A stretch of 42,813 nucleotides of DNA from a virus, in IMG/VR virus record IMGVR_UViG_3300037961_004277, positions 1,217 to 44,029 of that record. The stretch is one strand, 5' to 3'. A program made the translations under genes and the position numbers. Shown here piece after piece: positions 7,292 through 15,052 of this stretch. The notes beneath the pieces were generated by a model that was not told where the DNA came from, did no database searches, and worked only from the letters and a program-made list of their open reading frames with translations. Position 1 is the stretch's first letter. Each line of letters opens with the position of its first letter.

Positions 7292-7521
7292 TGCCTACTT
7301 ACCCTGTAAAAAATACTAAAACTGGAGAGACTAAAGAACTCTCTATGTCCATGACAGAATATGATCAGTGGAGAAAAGACAACCCTGATTGGGACAAAGA
7401 CTGGATGGCGGGTGTCGGGGGTACTACATATGGTACACCTAAAATGGATGACGGATTCAAAGAAGTCATGTCCAAAGTCCAGAAAGCACACCCTAGAGCA
7501 AACTTGAGTCGATTCACCTAA
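7291..7521 (+). CDS. Conserved cyanophage hypothetical protein (MPTYPVKNTKTGE type)
   Basis: 76 residues. The start MPTYPVKNTKTGETKELSM resembles the first strands of FmdB-like zinc-ribbon proteins, but there are no cysteines, so no metal site is left. DNPDWDKDW and a C-terminal KVQKAHP segment are typical of small cyanophage homologues. Coupled to thyX by a one-base overlap and three bases before phoH. Function unknown. Confidence 0.65.
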   Translation: MPTYPVKNTKTGETKELSMSMTEYDQWRKDNPDWDKDWMAGVGGTTYGTPKMDDGFKEVMSKVQKAHPRANLSRFT

Positions 7522-7524
7522 ACT

Positions 7525-8286
7525 ATGGCAAGAGCAAGGAAAAAAACTGGCACCCCGCAAACTTATCCTAACGGTATGTCCAAGAAGCAAATGAAACGTA
7601 AGAAACCTATTGATTCTTCATACATGGTTCCGATCAAACCTTTGACGGACAATCAAACGCTTGCGTTTGAAAATTATGAGATGGGTAAGAACTTGCTTCT
7701 ACATGGTGCAGCAGGTACAGGTAAAACTTTTATCACTTTGTACCTTGCTTTACAAGAGGTACTTGACGAAAACACACCTTATGATAAGATATACATTGTA
7801 AGGTCACTCGTGCCGACTCGTGAGATTGGTTTCCTACCAGGTGACCATGAAGATAAGTCTGCCTTGTATCAAATTCCTTACAAGAATATGGTCAGGTATA
7901 TGTTTAGTATGCCTGATGATAATTCATTTGACATGCTTTATGACAACCTCAGAGCACAAGAAACTATTTCATTTTGGTCTACTTCTTTTATCCGTGGAGT
8001 TACTCTTGACAATGCCATTGTTATTGTCGATGAGTTCAGTAATCTGAACTTCCATGAACTAGACTCTATGATCACCCGTATCGGTGAAGATTCTAAGATC
8101 ATGTTCTGTGGTGATATCACTCAGTCCGATCTCGTAAAAGAGAATGACAAGACAGGGGTATCTGATTTCATTCGTATCTTACAATCAATGCAGGAATTTT
8201 CTTGTATTGAATTTGGTATCGATGATATCGTTCGTTCTGGTCTTGTTAAGTCTTATCTAATCTCAAAATATAATCTTGGTTTCTGA
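7525..8286 (+). CDS. phoH: PhoH-like ATPase
   Basis: 253 residues. Walker A GAAGTGKT lies at residues 61-68, Walker B IVIVDEFSN near 165-173, and CGDITQSDL near 195-203 is the sensor region of PhoH. The first 30 residues are basic. PhoH proteins are P-loop ATPases related to superfamily 1 helicases. They are widespread in cyanophages, with a disputed role in RNA metabolism or phosphate stress. No Pho box is evident immediately upstream, and the gene is embedded in the replication operon, so independent phosphate control is not supported here. Confidence 0.93.
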   Translation: MARARKKTGTPQTYPNGMSKKQMKRKKPIDSSYMVPIKPLTDNQTLAFENYEMGKNLLLHGAAGTGKTFITLYLALQEVLDENTPYDKIYIVRSLVPTREIGFLPGDHEDKSALYQIPYKNMVRYMFSMPDDNSFDMLYDNLRAQETISFWSTSFIRGVTLDNAIVIVDEFSNLNFHELDSMITRIGEDSKIMFCGDITQSDLVKENDKTGVSDFIRILQSMQEFSCIEFGIDDIVRSGLVKSYLISKYNLGF

Positions 8287-8972
8287 TGTTTAACTTTGTT
8301 GATGTCGTCCTTAATGAACACGTTGAGGTCGAACCCGTGAGTAAAGATGGAGTGAGGTTCTATCCCATTCCAAATGCTGATAAATATTATCCGAGTGTTA
8401 CCTCAATCACATCGTATAAGAACGCACAATTTTTCGCAAAATGGCGGAAAAGAATTGGTGAAGACGAGGCTAATCGAATCACCGCTCGCGCTACTCAACG
8501 CGGCACAGCATTTCACAACATCGCAGAAGATTATTTCAAAGGAGACTTAAACCTCGACAGATACTTGGAAAACAATCCATTATCTGTTAGAATGTTTCAG
8601 TCAGCAAAATCTACACTAAACCGAATCAATAACATTCATTGTCTAGAGACCTTTCTCTATTCACATTATCTCGGTTTGGCAGGTCGAGTGGATTGTATTG
8701 CTGAGTTCGATGGCGAACTAGCAGTGATCGATTTTAAAACTTCAACTAAAGATAAAAAGGAAGATCATATCGAGCACTATTTTGTGCAAGAGACTGCATA
8801 TGCAGCGATGTTCCTTGAGCGTTCAGGACTTGAGGTAAAGAAAATTGTCACACTTATCGCCACTGAAGAGGGATCTATTCAAGTATTTGAGAAGTACAAT
8901 CTTGATGACTATTTACAATTACTCAAATCCTATATTGAAGAATTTGTTAGGGGAAGAAGTTCCTATGCCTAA
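8286..8972 (+). CDS. PD-(D/E)XK family exonuclease (RecB/MGME1-like)
   Basis: 228 residues. The nuclease core is visible as GRVD (D136), VIDFKTS (D149, K151) and QETAYA (Q168, Y172), the motif II-III and QxxxY pattern of RecB/Cas4/MGME1 nucleases. H77 in AFHNIAEDYF fits motif I. There is no cysteine cluster, so it lacks the Cas4 iron-sulfur site. It probably trims single-stranded or recombination intermediates during phage replication or degrades host DNA. It starts at the phoH stop and overlaps gene 33. Confidence 0.88.
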   Translation: MFNFVDVVLNEHVEVEPVSKDGVRFYPIPNADKYYPSVTSITSYKNAQFFAKWRKRIGEDEANRITARATQRGTAFHNIAEDYFKGDLNLDRYLENNPLSVRMFQSAKSTLNRINNIHCLETFLYSHYLGLAGRVDCIAEFDGELAVIDFKTSTKDKKEDHIEHYFVQETAYAAMFLERSGLEVKKIVTLIATEEGSIQVFEKYNLDDYLQLLKSYIEEFVRGRSSYA

Positions 8973-9216
8973 AGAACAACTTGAGGACAAGTTTCTCACA
9001 CCAACTAAATTCTCATTAGAGATTGAGCGTTTGGTGAAAAAGAGCAATGGTTTGATTACATACATCGAAGCAGTAGTTACTTACTGTCAAGAGAATGAGA
9101 TTGAATTAGAAACTGTTCCCAAACTAATTAACAAACCATTGAAAGAGAGGTTGCGCCATGAGGCACAACGTCTAAACTACATGAAAGCATCATCTAAAGG
9201 AGTTCTACCGCTGTGA
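8965..9216 (+). CDS. 33: Late transcription coactivator gp33
   Basis: 83 residues from ATG 8965, which has a good purine-rich ribosome site. The segment ITYIEAVVTYCQENEIELET and the following LINKPLKERLRHEA align well by eye with T4 gp33 (YLEATTAFLEENSIPET...). The C-terminus ends VLPL, comparable to the sliding-clamp-binding tail of T4 gp33. In T4, gp33 bridges the polymerase flap and the gp45 clamp and works with sigma factor gp55 at TATAAATA promoters. That fits the many such boxes in this window. It is shorter than T4 gp33 (112 residues) because the N-terminal extension is missing. Confidence 0.8.
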   Translation: MPKEQLEDKFLTPTKFSLEIERLVKKSNGLITYIEAVVTYCQENEIELETVPKLINKPLKERLRHEAQRLNYMKASSKGVLPL

Positions 9217-9812
9217 CAGGATTTGAAGTGTACAAAATGTACCTTGCATTAAAACAACACTTCACTAAACCTGATTATGATTACTTTAAATATAGAGGTA
9301 AGGTCCGTGCAAACGAAAACTCATTTGAACAACGACGTGACCGTTACTTCTTCAAAAAATTAGCGACGAGGCATTCCGATAAACACATCTTGGAATACTT
9401 TGTCGCTAATTTTGCGTCTGATCCTAAAGGATATCTAAGATCATTTAGTGAGGACATCTATACTGATTGGAGAATACATCAGGAGTCTTTCACTTATAAA
9501 TTTAAACAAGAGATCCATACACTACTTGATGATCTCGGCACACCATACGAAGAAACGTTTGAGAGCATTTTTCACACAGAACGAGGAGGACATCCCCACT
9601 TAGTAAGACGATTTTTTGCTGGTGAAGTATCATTAGAAACACTGACTGTATTAGAGCATTGCTTAGGATACGTTGACGATTTAGACAAAAAGTTGACTGA
9701 TCCTATGTGGAAAGAAACAAGAATGAGAATCAAAAAGTATCAACCATTTCTTTCAATTGATTGCAAGAAGTATAAGAGTGTAATTTTAGAAACTATTAGA
9801 TTAAAACTATGA
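9213..9812 (+). CDS. 59: Helicase loader gp59
   Basis: 199 residues; T4 gp59 is 217. The N-terminal FEVYKMYLALKQHFTKPDYD, the QRRDRYFFKKL motif and a C-terminal LDKKLTDPMWKETRMRIKKY...ID region match T4 gp59 in order. gp59 binds gp32-coated forked DNA and loads gp41 helicase for origin-independent, recombination-driven replication. It overlaps gene 33 by four bases and the following gene by four bases, close to gene 32 as in T4, though in the reverse order. Confidence 0.9.
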   Translation: MTGFEVYKMYLALKQHFTKPDYDYFKYRGKVRANENSFEQRRDRYFFKKLATRHSDKHILEYFVANFASDPKGYLRSFSEDIYTDWRIHQESFTYKFKQEIHTLLDDLGTPYEETFESIFHTERGGHPHLVRRFFAGEVSLETLTVLEHCLGYVDDLDKKLTDPMWKETRMRIKKYQPFLSIDCKKYKSVILETIRLKL

Positions 9813-10141
9813 GTTTTTTTAAATCGGAACAAGTTCAAGAGAGCTTGTCAGATATATTTTCAACCTACCAACAGATAGCGGCAGTTACGTCTCGACTGCC
9901 GTCAATGAGTAAAGATGAGAAACTAAATCACATTGCAGAATGTAAGGGACTCATCGATAAACAAAGAACATTTTATTTTAGACTCTCTCTTGCTGCACCA
10001 GAGGACCCTGAAGCATCTGACATGAAGACAAGGATCAATGCTTTGACCAATGCGTTTGGTTACAATGATCTGTTTGAATGCATGGATGCCATGGTTATGA
10101 CACTCGAACAAGCGGCACAGAGGGAGGTTGACGAGACCTAA
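9809..10141 (+). CDS. DUF1825-like protein
   Basis: 110 residues. The opening MSFFKSEQVQESLSDIFSTY, the middle KGLIDKQRTFYFRLSLA.DPEA and the final ECMDAMVMTLEQA resemble the DUF1825 family known from cyanobacteria and their phages. Helical and soluble, with unknown molecular function. It is inserted between gene 59 and gene 32, suggesting a host-derived factor recruited to replication or transcription. Its last codons overlap the probable promoter of gene 32. Confidence 0.6.
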   Translation: MSFFKSEQVQESLSDIFSTYQQIAAVTSRLPSMSKDEKLNHIAECKGLIDKQRTFYFRLSLAAPEDPEASDMKTRINALTNAFGYNDLFECMDAMVMTLEQAAQREVDET

Positions 10142-10156
10142 ATAATATGCTACGAT
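10128..10156 (+). promoter_or_regulatory. Sigma70-like promoter for gene 32
   Basis: TTGACG at 10128-10133, a 17-base spacer and TACGAT at 10151-10156, preceded by a TG extended -10 dinucleotide. It lies in the end of the DUF1825-like gene and leaves a leader of about 40 bases before gene 32. Confidence 0.55.
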
Positions 10157-10203
10157 AACACAGTAGCAAACAAAACACACTACAAATACGGAGAAATACG
10201 ATT

Positions 10204-11157
10204 ATGTCTTTCGCATCACTTAAAAAAGCGTCTTCTGCTGGCAATACATTTGCTCGCTTGACCAAAGAGATCGAAAAACTCAACCAACCTGCTGCAGGCA
10301 GTGGCGCTGATGAGCGTCTCTGGAAACCTGAACTGGACAAGTCTGGTAACGGTTATGCAGTCATTCGATTCCTTCCTGCACCCGATGGCGAAGATATGCC
10401 TTGGGCAAAGATCTGGAGTCATGCTTTCAAAGGACCTGGTGGTCAGTGGTATATTGAGAACTCTCTCACCACTATCGGCAAGGATGATCCTGTCGGTGAA
10501 CTGAACCGCACTCTTTGGAACTCTGGTTCTGATCACGATAAGGAGACTGCTCGCGCACAGAAGCGTAAACTTTCTTACTACTCCAACATCTATGTTGTGA
10601 GTGATCCTGCTCACCCCGAGAATGAAGGAAAAGTCTTCCTCTACAAATTTGGTAAGAAAATTTTCGACAAACTCGTTGAAGCAATGCAACCTGCATTTGC
10701 AGACGAAACTCCTATCGATCCTTTCAACTTCTGGAAAGGTGCTGACTTCAAACTGAAGATCCGCAAGGTCGATGGATACTGGAACTATGATAAGTCTGAG
10801 TTTGCTGCTCCTAGCACTCTCGGTAACTTCGATGATGATAAACTAGAGTCTATCTGGAAGGACGCATACTCTCTTGCAGAGTTTGAAGACGCAAAGAACT
10901 TCAAGTCCTACGAACAACTCAAGCAACGTCTTGATCTTGTTCTTGGTAAAACTGCTGCACCAGCACGTCCTGTTGACGAGTCCCTTGAGGATTTGAGTGA
11001 AGGTCGTGGTGGATTCAACTCACCTGACATTACACCCAACCAACCTGATTGGGCAGCGGAGGTCAAAGACTTCCGAGAGAAGGCAGTTGCTTCTCCTCCT
11101 GTAGAGGATGAAGAAGATGGTATGTCTTACTTCGCTCGTCTCGCTGAGGAAGAGTGA
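10204..11157 (+). CDS. 32: Single-stranded DNA-binding protein gp32
   Basis: 317 residues; T4 gp32 is 301. The N-terminal basic segment, YAVIRFLPAPDGEDMPWAKIWSH, KRKLSYYSNIYVVSDPAHPE and NEGKVFLYKFGKKIFDKL are unmistakable. The C-terminus is acidic (VEDEEDGMSYFARLAEEE), the tail that recruits gp59, polymerase and recombination proteins. The protein contains no cysteine, so the zinc site of T4 gp32 (CPVC region) is absent; DPVGELN stands in that place. It coats single-stranded DNA during replication and repair. A dedicated promoter and leader suggest high and possibly self-regulated expression, as in T4. Confidence 0.95.
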   Translation: MSFASLKKASSAGNTFARLTKEIEKLNQPAAGSGADERLWKPELDKSGNGYAVIRFLPAPDGEDMPWAKIWSHAFKGPGGQWYIENSLTTIGKDDPVGELNRTLWNSGSDHDKETARAQKRKLSYYSNIYVVSDPAHPENEGKVFLYKFGKKIFDKLVEAMQPAFADETPIDPFNFWKGADFKLKIRKVDGYWNYDKSEFAAPSTLGNFDDDKLESIWKDAYSLAEFEDAKNFKSYEQLKQRLDLVLGKTAAPARPVDESLEDLSEGRGGFNSPDITPNQPDWAAEVKDFREKAVASPPVEDEEDGMSYFARLAEEE

Positions 11158-11315
11158 TGGGCACAGAAGTTTTAGCAATGCCTGATACTTTGGCAATGTT
11201 AGATGGCGCTGTTGGCGCTTGGAACTCCATGTCTTATGGCGAGGGGTTCCTCTTCTCGGTCTGGGTGATCGGGATGTATTATATTAAACTTAGAATGGAT
11301 AAGTATCTCCGATGA
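11157..11315 (+). CDS. Small hydrophobic protein, probable membrane anchor
   Basis: 52 residues. The ATG overlaps the gene 32 stop (TGATG) and the stop overlaps the next start (ATGA), a coupling pattern that supports translation. Residues ~31-45 (FLFSVWVIGMYYIKL) could span a membrane; the C-terminus is basic. No family recognised. Confidence 0.55.
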   Translation: MGTEVLAMPDTLAMLDGAVGAWNSMSYGEGFLFSVWVIGMYYIKLRMDKYLR

Positions 11316-11788
11316 AATTTATTCCCTTGGCACTTTTGCTTCTCTCTTCACCTGCTATGGCAGGTGGTCCTAGGATTCCTTACAGATCTACGGGTGACTA
11401 TTCAAACTACAAAGCATACCGTGATTACGAATCCAATAAAGGATACGCTTCGGAAAACATTTGTTACCGAAATGAATACCGCGAAGAGTATGTTCCTGGT
11501 AATTCAAAAAGACCTGGTTATGTAACTTCGTACAGAGAAAGAGTTGAAGTTCCATGTAAACCATGGCATCGTAGAACTCCTTCAATTCCAATGCCAGAAG
11601 TTGATCCAGCACCAGAAAGTTATCATCACGATGAAGATGGTAATGACTGTTCTCAAGGAGCAATCCTTGGTGGTATTGCAGGAGGTGGAGCAGGTGCAGC
11701 ACTATCACAAGGTGATGGTCGCTGGTGGGCAATCCCACTGGGTATTGTCGGCGGTGCAGTAGTTGGATGTGATATCGACGGGGGTTAA
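11312..11788 (+). CDS. Secreted glycine-zipper protein
   Basis: 158 residues. Residues 1-17 are a Sec signal peptide ending AMA. The middle is Tyr- and Arg-rich with an isolated Cys pair. The C-terminal third (ILGGIAGGGAGAAL...IPLGIVGGAVVGC) is a glycine-zipper double helix as in Rick_17kDa/OmpA-anchor-like proteins. It probably inserts into or across the cell envelope. Late in the gene 32 operon and followed by a long terminator hairpin. Role in infection unknown; an envelope modifier or lysis-related factor is possible. Confidence 0.65.
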   Translation: MKFIPLALLLLSSPAMAGGPRIPYRSTGDYSNYKAYRDYESNKGYASENICYRNEYREEYVPGNSKRPGYVTSYRERVEVPCKPWHRRTPSIPMPEVDPAPESYHHDEDGNDCSQGAILGGIAGGGAGAALSQGDGRWWAIPLGIVGGAVVGCDIDGG

Positions 11789-11805
11789 CCCAAAACCAAA
11801 ATCGA

Positions 11806-11867
11806 CCTTAGATTCCCAGAAAGTCGCAAAAAAAATCGCGGCAAAAAATGGGTCTCTAAGGTTTTTT
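11806..11867 (+). terminator. Terminator between convergent gene blocks
   Basis: CCTTAGA (11806-11812) pairs with TCTAAGG (11855-11861) and inner CCCA pairs with TGGG; a run of six T follows. It separates the plus-strand gene 32 operon from the minus-strand gene 53. Confidence 0.7.
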
Positions 11868-12786
11868 AGTATCCGTAACCAGATCCACCAGATCCGCCAC
11901 TTTGAGGAGAAGGCGAAGGCGATGGTGAAGGTGAAGGAGTTGGAGAAGGTGTAGATGATGTAGATGTGCTGCTAACCGCACTACCACCACCATTAGAAGT
12001 AGTAGTTGAAGTTGTAGTGACTGTACCTGAAACTCCAACAGATCCGACAGTGGTAGGACCATCATCATATGTGATCGGACCACCGTTATTACCAGTATTA
12101 GTGATTAATCCAGTATTTTGGAAATTCTGTGAACCAATATTATTAAGGAAACGAGACGCGATACTAAGAGGCGTCTTTTTATTGCCTTGATCATCTAATT
12201 CAGAATGTGGTTCATATCCGACTAAATCTTCAAATTCTTCAATCATCATATCAAGGACTGCACCTGTAGGAACTAGAATTTGACGTTTTTGCTCATTTAC
12301 AGCATATTCATGCTCATAGTTGGTAATTGGATATCTACTCTCTTCGGCAGTTTTTGTTGTTCCGTCAGGTAAAGTGCAACGATAGTCTAGAGTTACTTGA
12401 ACACCTTCTTTAATGAATACAATGTCGTTATATAAAATCTCATTAGTTTCGTAATGATGCACATCATCTGGATTTGTGTATTTCTCATTTACATAATCAG
12501 ATAACGTATTTAAGTCTCTTGGCCACTGTTCGTAGAAATCAGTAATATCGTTAATTAAGAGAATAGTCCAATCTAAATGAGAATCTTGAAACAACTCATA
12601 TGCGATGGAAGCAGGAGTTTCGTTATCCTTAATAGAATGTGCCTCAAATAAGGTTACATACTTACTTAAGTCAGGTCTAGACTTTACCTTTCGGCATAAA
12701 TTCTTGCTAAGTCTGTATTTGAAGAGTTCGTTATCTGTAACTCCCTCACCAATGAATACGTTTGGTAATTTTGAAAAATATGACAT
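11866..12786 (-). CDS. 53: Baseplate wedge subunit gp53
   Basis: 306 residues. The first ~200 match T4 gp53 in layout: FKYRLSKNL, TPASIAYELFQDSHLDWTIL, NDITDFYEQWPRD and a C-terminal EQKRQILVP strand (T4 NEKLRQIKII). gp53 joins wedges around the hub during baseplate assembly. Beyond residue ~200 there is an added tail, ending in Thr/Ser/Gly-rich and Pro-Ser repeats (PSPSPSPSPSP) and SGGSGYGY, which T4 gp53 (196 residues) lacks. The tail is probably flexible and exposed. Minus strand, downstream of gene 48 with a two-base gap, sharing its late promoter. Confidence 0.88.
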   Translation of the reverse strand: MSYFSKLPNVFIGEGVTDNELFKYRLSKNLCRKVKSRPDLSKYVTLFEAHSIKDNETPASIAYELFQDSHLDWTILLINDITDFYEQWPRDLNTLSDYVNEKYTNPDDVHHYETNEILYNDIVFIKEGVQVTLDYRCTLPDGTTKTAEESRYPITNYEHEYAVNEQKRQILVPTGAVLDMMIEEFEDLVGYEPHSELDDQGNKKTPLSIASRFLNNIGSQNFQNTGLITNTGNNGGPITYDDGPTTVGSVGVSGTVTTTSTTTSNGGGSAVSSTSTSSTPSPTPSPSPSPSPSPQSGGSGGSGYGY

Positions 12787-12788
12787 TA

Positions 12789-13748
12789 TTAGTAACCTCT
12801 TACGACATCTGCTTGACCGATGAATCTGGTCTCCAAGAATGTTAAACTCAACGTCACAGCAGGAACTTGCATCATCGGTGCCCCATCTCCTTCGCTGCTT
12901 GTGCCCATACTGGTTTCTGCAAATGCATTATATTGACCATCTGGAGTGTAGTTTACATTTACACCTGCACAGACAGAAGTAAAAATCTTAAAATGCAACT
13001 CATTATCATCACTAAATTGCCTCTTCTCTGGGTCCATGCGAACAAACTTGATATCAAATTTGTCAGGTACTTCCATAAAACGATTAGGACTGTCGTTGAT
13101 GATAGGAGTAGCACCTCTCTTGAAATAATCAATAATCATCTTATTTTCTCTTGCTTCCTCAGGACTTCTACTAAACAGTTTGAAGTTAAACGCATGAGAT
13201 CTAAATGTCATATTATTGAACAGTTGTTCAGTATATGGGTTAAATACCTTACCACCAGCAAGTTGTGCAATAGTGTTAGCATTAATATTTCCACCAATAC
13301 CCAACATTTGACTAGCAGCATTAGCAAATTGTGCTTTTGCTGAATTAATCACTTCTGGAAGAGCACCAGTTGCTGCGTCTTGCAGTGTGCTGACAATTGA
13401 ATCAAGATCCGCTTGCATCCCTTCTCCACCTGCTTCCTTTAGTGTAATACCACTAATACCTGCCATTGCCATACCACCAACACCTAAATTTTGTGTTGTA
13501 TATGCTGGATTATATGAAGTTGCTAATTGTGGTGGCATAGCAAGATATACCGCTGTGGAATTATAATCAAAGGATACATCGTTGCCAGGTAAATTTAACT
13601 GATTATAATTACCAGATCCACCATCTTTTTTGTATTTAATTCTTTTACGACGAAACATGACATAATCAATTGCCTGCGTCGGTCCATCGCCCACCTTATT
13701 TCCGATGACGGGAGGTTCTAATGGATATCTAAGTGTTGACGCTGCCAT
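12789..13748 (-). CDS. 48: Baseplate tail-tube cap gp48
   Basis: 319 residues from the ATG at 13748 (MAASTLRYPLEPPVIGNKVG). An in-frame ATG 99 bases upstream would overlap gene 4 and both late promoters, so I reject it. The C-terminal region (FNFKLFSRSPEEARENKMII, VPDKFDIKF and VTLSLTFLETRFI) is the tail-tube-like fold of gp48/gp54. It caps the baseplate hub and, with gp54, nucleates the tail tube. Transcribed leftwards with gene 53. Confidence 0.9.
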   Translation of the reverse strand: MAASTLRYPLEPPVIGNKVGDGPTQAIDYVMFRRKRIKYKKDGGSGNYNQLNLPGNDVSFDYNSTAVYLAMPPQLATSYNPAYTTQNLGVGGMAMAGISGITLKEAGGEGMQADLDSIVSTLQDAATGALPEVINSAKAQFANAASQMLGIGGNINANTIAQLAGGKVFNPYTEQLFNNMTFRSHAFNFKLFSRSPEEARENKMIIDYFKRGATPIINDSPNRFMEVPDKFDIKFVRMDPEKRQFSDDNELHFKIFTSVCAGVNVNYTPDGQYNAFAETSMGTSSEGDGAPMMQVPAVTLSLTFLETRFIGQADVVRGY

Positions 13749-13754
13749 TATCGA

Positions 13755-13762
13755 TATAAATA
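13755..13762 (+). promoter_or_regulatory. Late promoter TATAAATA, plus strand
   Basis: A perfect T4 late consensus 22 bases before the gene 4 start. It faces the minus-strand box at 13780-13787. Confidence 0.75.
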
Positions 13763-13779
13763 CTACAGTGGTCTCTATA

Positions 13780-13787
13780 TATTTATG
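13780..13787 (-). promoter_or_regulatory. Late promoter CATAAATA, minus strand
   Basis: Reverse-strand late box reading towards gene 48. It overlaps the gene 4 start codon at 13785. Confidence 0.7.
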
Positions 13788-14207
13788 CGATATTACCAAG
13801 GCACTTATCGTCCTAAGTTTCCGCGCAAATATAAGGGTGATCCCCATAAGATCATATTTCGCTCATCATGGGAATATAAATTCATGCTTTGGTGTGATAC
13901 TACGCCAAATGTGCAAGAGTGGAGCAGTGAGGAAATCGTTATTCCTTACAAATCTCCAGTTGATAATAAATACCATCGATACTTTGTTGATTTCTACATG
14001 AAAATCAATGGTAAAAAGTATTTAGTTGAAGTCAAACCTTTTAGGCAAACAAAAGAACCTAAAACACAAAAAAGGATGACAAAAAAGTATATTAATGAGG
14101 TCGTGACTTGGAGTGTAAACAAAGCGAAATGGAAAGCCGCTACTGAATTCTGTTTAGATCGTCAGTGGGAATTCAAAATTATTACAGAAAAGGAACTTAA
14201 GGTCTAA
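13785..14207 (+). CDS. 4: Head completion protein gp4
   Basis: 140 residues; T4 gp4 is ~150. YYQGTYRPKFPRKYKGDPHKI, RSSWEYKFMLWCD, WSSEEIVIPYKSPVDNKYHRYFVDFY and LVEVKPFRQT align with T4 gp4/50. The D...EVK pattern is also that of a TnsA/restriction-like nuclease fold. gp4 acts at the head neck after packaging, before tail joining. The ATG is 22 bases from a perfect late box, with no clear Shine-Dalgarno. It abuts gene 54. Confidence 0.92.
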   Translation: MRYYQGTYRPKFPRKYKGDPHKIIFRSSWEYKFMLWCDTTPNVQEWSSEEIVIPYKSPVDNKYHRYFVDFYMKINGKKYLVEVKPFRQTKEPKTQKRMTKKYINEVVTWSVNKAKWKAATEFCLDRQWEFKIITEKELKV

Positions 14208-15028
14208 TGCCAATTCAAAATCCAGAAAGTGCAAGATATAACTCTTTTCAAGAGTTTATATCATTTTCAAAGAGTAAGGATAACTCTCCAAGTTTTTCCA
14301 ACCTCTTTTCGGTGAAATTTGCTACGCCTAGAATGATGCAGAACGGTGGTGGTAATTTCAACACCAATAGAATGCAGGTTGAGGGCAATCGTGAGTTAGA
14401 TCTTCTCTTAGATTATTATGCAAATACAGTACAACTTCCCAGTAAGCAAATAACTACAGGTCAAGTTGCACCTGTTGGATCTCCCTTTAAATATGCAACA
14501 AATACTGCTTTCAGTCAGATTAATATTAATTTTCTGATTCCTAGATCTATGAGAACTAGGGTGTTCTTTGAAAGATGGACACAACTGATGGCAAATGACG
14601 CCTCTCAATATACTAGGTATTATAAAGAATATGTCTGCCCCGTACTTGCGATATATAAGTGGGAAAGAGGTGGCGGTGATTATGTATACACTGATCCTAC
14701 ACTCATCAGAGCACTAAGACAGGCAGGTAATCCTTTCTTACTCTCTAGGAAGTATAAGTTGACGGGAGTTTATCTCTTATCTAATTTGTTCCCATATAAC
14801 ATTGGATCAGTTAGACTTGACAATGCTCAAGCAAAAACTTTACAGATGCAAGTAGGTTTCTACTATGAAAGATACCGTTTCTTCACTGAAGATCAATTTG
14901 ATGATCCTGGTTTAGTTAGGGAGTTAACAACACCTTCTGGTTTTGATAATTTCACAGGCACTGAAACTAGTAGAAATGCAGTTGAATTGTTCTCTGGATT
15001 CGTATCCTCCCTCGCGACAACCGCCTAA
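14207..15028 (+). CDS. 54: Baseplate tail-tube initiator gp54
   Basis: 273 residues. NSFQEFISFSKSKDNSPSFS followed by NLFSVKFATPRMM resembles the start of T4 gp54 (YSLEEFNNQ...NMFSCVFATTP). A tail-tube fold follows: LPSKQITTGQ, ININFLIPRSMRTRVFFERW and an LQMQVGFYYERY strand near the end. It is expected to sit on gp48 and start tail-tube polymerisation. It begins at the gene 4 stop and belongs to the same late unit. Confidence 0.8.
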   Translation: MPIQNPESARYNSFQEFISFSKSKDNSPSFSNLFSVKFATPRMMQNGGGNFNTNRMQVEGNRELDLLLDYYANTVQLPSKQITTGQVAPVGSPFKYATNTAFSQININFLIPRSMRTRVFFERWTQLMANDASQYTRYYKEYVCPVLAIYKWERGGGDYVYTDPTLIRALRQAGNPFLLSRKYKLTGVYLLSNLFPYNIGSVRLDNAQAKTLQMQVGFYYERYRFFTEDQFDDPGLVRELTTPSGFDNFTGTETSRNAVELFSGFVSSLATTA

Positions 15029-15031
15029 ATA
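15024..15031 (+). promoter_or_regulatory. Weak late-promoter-like box CCTAAATA
   Basis: TAAATA core over the gene 54 stop, 21 bases before gene 26. It lacks the A of ATAAATA, so it is a degenerate candidate. Confidence 0.3.
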
Positions 15032-15052
15032 AAATTACTGAATTGAATTTCT

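Noticed and set aside
7291-7521. FmdB-type zinc-ribbon regulator
   Set aside because: Only the opening strands are similar; the four metal-binding cysteines are absent, so a regulator function is not supported.
8379-8386. GATAAATA box inside the exonuclease gene
   Set aside because: It lies within coding sequence with no gene start nearby; DNADKYYP codons explain it by chance.
10216-10689. 157-codon open frame on the minus strand opposite gene 32
   Set aside because: A shadow of the conserved gp32 reading frame; no ribosome site or recognisable protein features.
12867-13343. 158-codon plus-strand open frame opposite gene 48
   Set aside because: Antisense to a clear gp48; composition looks non-coding and no promoter points at it.
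13748-13847. Upstream extension of gene 48 by 33 residues
   Set aside because: It would run through both late promoters and into gene 4; homologous gp48 starts at MAAS-like sequence.
13963-13970. AATAAATA box inside gene 4
   Set aside because: It is 240 bases before the next gene and formed by DNKYH codons; no supporting context.
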